A stretch of DNA of 61,023 nt from assembly GCA_020403045.1 (NCBI GenBank), contig JADBYK010000047.1, forward strand, positions 1 to 61,023, written 5' to 3'. Made by a program: the position numbers and the translations under genes. The notes beneath the pieces were generated by a model that saw only the letters and a list, made by a program, of their open reading frames with translations, had not been told where the DNA came from and ran no database searches. Below, one piece after another: positions 57,709 through 61,023 of the stretch (position 1 is its first letter; each line of letters opens with the position of its first letter). The stretch comes from Cytophagales bacterium (GTDB lineage Bacteria; Bacteroidota; Bacteroidia; Cytophagales; Cyclobacteriaceae).

Positions 57709-60085
57709 TGGTAGTTGTGACATAGGGTAAATCTATTTTAGGTCCTTCCGGCTGTGTATTCACCGGATCATAATTCCGAATGGATTCAACAAAGCGATAC
57801 TCTTTCCAAGTAACTGGTGTAGCTACTCCGTCAATACGTACTTCTGTGATCGAGTGAAATCCATGAAAGTACACTTTCAAGGTGGTGTAAGGAGATGTAA
57901 AGCTTCCTTCTTTGTCTTGAATAATTATTTCGTTCTTCTCTGGTGTGTAGGCAATTTTTCGTTTAGAGAAAACACCATGTTCGTGTTCAAACGATATTCC
58001 GTCATCTTCATAAAGTGTAAAGTCATTGTAGGTATCGCCTTTGTAAATGTGGATTTCAAGCGTGTCGCCAAAATCATTTGTGTTTCGTCCGGCTCTTTCT
58101 TTCATGGGAATGATGGACGAACCTTTCACATACACCGGAAGGAGGTGAATGGGGCAATCTTCCACGAATTGTTGATTTCCTCCACGCAATTGATCCGTCA
58201 TTAAATCATACCAACTGCCTTCTGGTAAATAGACTCGTAGCAAGTCATTGTTGCTTTCTACAGGTGCGACTAATAATGACGGGCCAAAAAGATATTGATT
58301 GTGAAATTGATGATCATATATCTTCTCATCGAATGGAAAATAGAACGCAAGGCTTCTGTTGATGGGCATACCCGTTTTGGCAGCGTCAAAAAACAAGGAA
58401 TAGAGATACGGCATCAGTCGATACCGAAGCTTCATGTAATTGCGCGCAATCTCTTCTACCTTTTCTCCGAACGACCAGGGCTCTGAATCTCGTGTATTGA
58501 TCATCGTGTGCCCACGGAAGAAAGGAGAGAACGCTCCGATAGAAATCCATCGTGCAAAAAGTTTTTCATCGGTGTTTCCTACAAATCCGCCAATATCATA
58601 GCCGGTAAAGGCCATTCCGGAAAGCCCCATACTGTTCACGAGTCGAACGCCCGCCAGCATATGCGCATCGTACGCCACGTTATCGCCCGTCCAGACAGCT
58701 GCATAACGCTGAATACCTGCATACCCTGAACGTGTAAGATTGAAGGGGCGCTTGTTCATCAGTTTTTTTGTTCCTTCGTACGTGCTTCGCGCCATCATTA
58801 ACCCGAAAAGATTTCTCCCCTCACGCATTGTTGTTTTGCGGCCCTCTAGATCAAATTCAACCAGATCCGGAAGTGTGTTTCCCCACGTGGCAATTTCGTT
58901 CATGTCATTCCAAAAACCTTCTGCTCCCAGAGCAACATATTCTTTGAAATGAGTAGCCCACCACTCGCGTGCAGCGGGGTTTGTAAAATCGGGAAAGTGA
59001 CACCAGCCGGGCCACACCTGCCCGCTGTATAGCCCACCGTCAGGATACTTTAGAAAAATGTCTTCTTTTATTCCCGAGTCGTATGTCTCATAGCCAGGTT
59101 CTATTTTGATGCCCGGGTCGCACATTAAAACGACATGAAATCCCAACTTTTTCAATTGATCAATCAGGCCTTTTGGATCCGGAAAGTTCTTCTTGTCCCA
59201 GGTAAATATTTTGTAGGCATTCATGTAGTGGATATCTAACACAATCGTATCGGCTGGCAGGTCGCGTTCGCTGAAGTTTTCCGCTACGCGCAACACCTCG
59301 CGATCGGGGTAGTAGCTATACCGACATTGTTGATACCCAAGACTCCAAAGCGGTGGAAGGGGAGTGCGCCCCGTTAAATAAGTATATGATTTTACTATTT
59401 CACCTACAGATTCACCAGCAATGAAATAGTAGCGCATCTCTCCGCTGTCTGCGGAAAAACTGGCAAATCGATCATTCGAAGCACCGAAGTTAAACACGCT
59501 TCTATAGCTGTTGTCAAAGAAAATACCGTACGTTTTTGCGTGATGAACGCCAATGTAAAAAGGAACAGTGCAGTACAACGGGTCGGTATCCGTTCCATAA
59601 GCATAGGCGTCCGTATTCCAGTTGATGTAGCCTCTTCCTCGTTTATCAAGTGGGCCAGTTTTTTCGCCCAACCCAAGAAAGCGTTCGCCTTCCTGCAACT
59701 TTTTATAACAACTTACTTGATCGTTGATCCATTGAATGCCCAGGCCGGCATCGTCTTCGTTGATCAATACGTCTTGCAAGTCGGTCATTTGAACTCTCAC
59801 AGGTGATTTGGTGATGGTTACTTTGAGCGCTGAAGTAGTAAGCTGGATTTTTTCAGATAAATCAGAAATGGAAAATTCGATCTTTATCGGTGTACCCACC
59901 ACCGCATAAGAAAAGTCTTCTTCCCGCCTTCCCATGTACCCCCACACTTGAACGATTCGTTCGTCAAAGAATGCAATGCTCACATTCCCAAAAGAGGTTT
60001 CTATGTCTATTCCGCGTTCGTTTTTTTTGTAAGAGATAAGTTGGCCAAGCCCCTTGCTGGCAGATCGATTTAGGCGGTCTTGCAT
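57677..60085 (-). CDS. GH31 alpha-glucosidase
   Basis: 802 residues, full GH31 length. 'PADTIVLDIHYMNAYKIFTW' and nucleophile Asp394 in 'GFWNDMNEIATW' define the family; 'VWTGDNVAYDAHMLAGV' and 'ISIGAFSPFFRGHT' carry the acid/base region. C-terminal beta domains include DUF5110 ('LEIHIYKGDTYNDFTLYEDDG'). No signal peptide, so it should be cytoplasmic, hydrolysing imported maltose or isomaltose to glucose. First gene of the leftward operon GH31-GH13-MFS-esterase; a terminator-like hairpin sits 37-62 nt before its start. Confidence 0.93.
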   Translation of the reverse strand: MQDRLNRSASKGLGQLISYKKNERGIDIETSFGNVSIAFFDERIVQVWGYMGRREEDFSYAVVGTPIKIEFSISDLSEKIQLTTSALKVTITKSPVRVQMTDLQDVLINEDDAGLGIQWINDQVSCYKKLQEGERFLGLGEKTGPLDKRGRGYINWNTDAYAYGTDTDPLYCTVPFYIGVHHAKTYGIFFDNSYRSVFNFGASNDRFASFSADSGEMRYYFIAGESVGEIVKSYTYLTGRTPLPPLWSLGYQQCRYSYYPDREVLRVAENFSERDLPADTIVLDIHYMNAYKIFTWDKKNFPDPKGLIDQLKKLGFHVVLMCDPGIKIEPGYETYDSGIKEDIFLKYPDGGLYSGQVWPGWCHFPDFTNPAAREWWATHFKEYVALGAEGFWNDMNEIATWGNTLPDLVEFDLEGRKTTMREGRNLFGLMMARSTYEGTKKLMNKRPFNLTRSGYAGIQRYAAVWTGDNVAYDAHMLAGVRLVNSMGLSGMAFTGYDIGGFVGNTDEKLFARWISIGAFSPFFRGHTMINTRDSEPWSFGEKVEEIARNYMKLRYRLMPYLYSLFFDAAKTGMPINRSLAFYFPFDEKIYDHQFHNQYLFGPSLLVAPVESNNDLLRVYLPEGSWYDLMTDQLRGGNQQFVEDCPIHLLPVYVKGSSIIPMKERAGRNTNDFGDTLEIHIYKGDTYNDFTLYEDDGISFEHEHGVFSKRKIAYTPEKNEIIIQDKEGSFTSPYTTLKVYFHGFHSITEVRIDGVATPVTWKEYRFVESIRNYDPVNTQPEGPKIDLPYVTTTNESKKIVINW

Positions 60086-60121
60086 AAATTTTTTTTAGAA
60101 AGTTCTGGAAATAAAAATAAA

Positions 60122-60147
60122 GGGTTTCGTTAATCCTAACGAAACCC
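60122..60147 (-). promoter_or_regulatory. Terminator-like leader hairpin (attenuator candidate) of the alpha-glucan operon
   Basis: GGGTTTCGTTA (60122-60132) and TAACGAAACCC (60137-60147) form an 11-bp perfect stem with a 4-nt loop. On the minus strand it is followed by TTTATTTTTATTT, an intrinsic-terminator pattern, yet the only downstream gene is GH31 and no minus-strand gene ends upstream within 790 bp. A second inverted repeat GCAATC/GATTGC (60148-60172) lies just 5' of it on the minus strand. Confidence 0.6.
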
Positions 60148-60248
60148 GCAATCAAAATCAGAAAACGATTGCACTTGGTTTCGGCCAACTTTTATGTTAG
60201 TTTCACTTCATTAATTTTTTGGATACATCAGATCGGCAATGTTTGCGT

Positions 60249-60908
60249 ATGGAAAACCCAGTTGATAAAATCACTCAGTCGCCCCTTTTACCCCGCTACT
60301 TGGAAGAAATTCAGGTTTTCTGGCACAAGGAAGAGGGTAGGCGGAAGCAATTTTATAAAGAGATGGACGACCGCAAGGTGGAGTTTATTAATGGCGAAAT
60401 CTACTTTCAATTGCCTGTAAAGTTACAGCATAATGAAGCGGGAAAGTTTTTGCTGAGATTAATCGACATTTTTGTTGAGTCCAGCCAATTGGGCTTTGTC
60501 GGTTATGAGAAAATGCTCATTTCGCTTACTCGAAATGACTATGAGCCAGATATTTGTTTCTGGAATAAAGATAAGTCGATAGACTTTAAGAGAAAACAAA
60601 TGCAGTTTCCTGCGCCAGACTTGGTGGTAGAGATTTTGTCAGAGAGCACCGAGCTGATCGATAGAGGTGTGAAGTTTGAAGACTACGCGCAGCACAACAT
60701 TGCTGAATATTGGATTGTTGATGCCGAGAACCAAGCTATCGAACAGTATGTTCTGGAGTCAGGCAATTACGCCTTGAAGCACAAAGCACAAAATCAAGAG
60801 ATCATTTTCTGCCAAGTTTTGAAAGGATTTGACATACCTGCAGTGGCCGTTTTCGACAAAACTGCGAATGTGGCCATGTTGAAAAAGCTGTTGTCGACCG
60901 AACGCTAA
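60249..60908 (+). CDS. Uma2-family (DUF820) endonuclease-fold protein
   Basis: 219 residues from ATG 60249; the frame is open 30 nt further upstream. PD-(D/E)XK fold of the Uma2/DUF820 family: 'DDRKVEFINGEIYFQLPV', 'DYEPDICFWNKD', 'APDLVVEILSESTELIDRGVKFEDYAQHN' (catalytic D/E-x-E and K in separate blocks) and 'IAEYWIVDAENQAIEQY'. Uma2 proteins are numerous in cyanobacteria and present in Bacteroidota, with unknown targets. It is divergent from the alpha-glucan operon; AATGTTTG (60238-60245) is a one-mismatch -7 box just before the ATG. Confidence 0.88.
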   Translation: MENPVDKITQSPLLPRYLEEIQVFWHKEEGRRKQFYKEMDDRKVEFINGEIYFQLPVKLQHNEAGKFLLRLIDIFVESSQLGFVGYEKMLISLTRNDYEPDICFWNKDKSIDFKRKQMQFPAPDLVVEILSESTELIDRGVKFEDYAQHNIAEYWIVDAENQAIEQYVLESGNYALKHKAQNQEIIFCQVLKGFDIPAVAVFDKTANVAMLKKLLSTER

Positions 60909-60944
60909 ACCGCGCTTGTTTATTTACTTTTTCCTTGCTTTTTT

Positions 60945-61023
60945 TTAAGCGAAGAGTTCCGGATAATCAATCTCGTTTTTAGGATTTTTATCTCTTCCAC
61001 CGCTTCGTATTGATCCTTTACTC
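60945..61023 (-). CDS. 3' end of an unidentified gene (partial)
   Basis: The minus strand from the window edge reads SKGSIRSGGRDKNPKNEIDY then PELFA and a stop at 60945-60947, with coding-like composition and no other stop. The rest lies beyond the window. Twenty-five residues are too few for a family call. Confidence 0.55.
   Translation of the reverse strand, partial: SKGSIRSGGRDKNPKNEIDYPELFA

Noticed and set aside
1..61023. tRNA, rRNA, riboswitch or phage genes
   Set aside because: No cloverleaf, rRNA-like or integrase/structural phage sequence noticed on either strand; small RNAs cannot be excluded by eye.

Overview
The window reads as a chromosomal segment of a Bacteroidota bacterium, most likely order Cytophagales. 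Evidence: two type IX secretion C-terminal sorting domains (a type B gliding-motility-associated domain and a type A domain), a PorP/SprF-family outer-membrane protein, DUF2911, a YfhO-family membrane protein, a secreted TPR-CHAT protein, and many promoters of the Bacteroidota form TAnnTTTG (-7) with TTG about 20 nt upstream. I see no tRNA, rRNA, CRISPR array, phage or intact transposase.

Layout. 1-7738: a hairpin repeat, a NUDIX hydrolase, a small secreted protein and a 1753-residue type B T9SS cargo, divergent from a PorP/SprF protein. 7751-11261: lipoprotein plus exported TPR-CHAT operon. 11700-16598: a two-gene operon for a glycine/threonine-rich repeat surface protein and a type A T9SS cargo. 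16701-21291: RimB-like protease, RimK, patatin and aspartoacylase-like operon, then DUF2911 and an NmrA-like protein. 23123-25883: a sulfur/redox module (thioredoxin, OsmC, rhodanese, DUF6132, DUF2892, Crp/Fnr regulator, PepSY-type membrane protein) with a likely Crp-type operator. 26093-29768: ffh, a HigBA toxin-antitoxin pair with its operator, and an AAA ATPase-TOPRIM pair that resembles known two-gene defence systems. 29803-34880: molybdenum cofactor genes moeA, moaC, moaE, moaD, moaA with a small molybdopterin-binding-fold protein and a TauE/SafE permease. 34939-40425: a heptamer tandem repeat, a DsrE-like protein, a beta-barrel protein, a lipoprotein, an NTF2-like protein, YfhO and a TerB-like protein. 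40586-41890: a large hairpin repeat and a decayed FtsX-type permease pseudogene. 42002-47543: galactose/galactan use (galK, SSS symporter, MFS permease, GH53 galactanase). 47595-52589: lhgO, a class II glutamine amidotransferase, msrB, msrA and a lipoprotein. 52633-60085: an alpha-glucan operon (GH31, GH13, MFS, esterase) with a terminator-like leader hairpin. 60249-61023: a Uma2 nuclease and the 3' end of an unidentified gene.

How the genes work together. The GH53/galK/SSS genes would release, import and phosphorylate galactose. The lipoprotein GH13, MFS porter and signal-less GH31 would cut alpha-glucan outside, import maltose-like sugars and hydrolyse them inside. The Moco genes probably serve molybdoenzymes outside the window.

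The most unusual non-genic signal is a family of modular hairpin elements (about 1-116, 6533-6654, 40586-40820, 50483-50580). Hairpins are framed by TTGAC...GTCAA and keep a bulged C, but their inner arms are entirely different between copies. A second recurrent signal is a -7 box exactly 4 nt before the start codon of galK, higB, moaD and the AAA ATPase gene, which predicts leaderless mRNAs.
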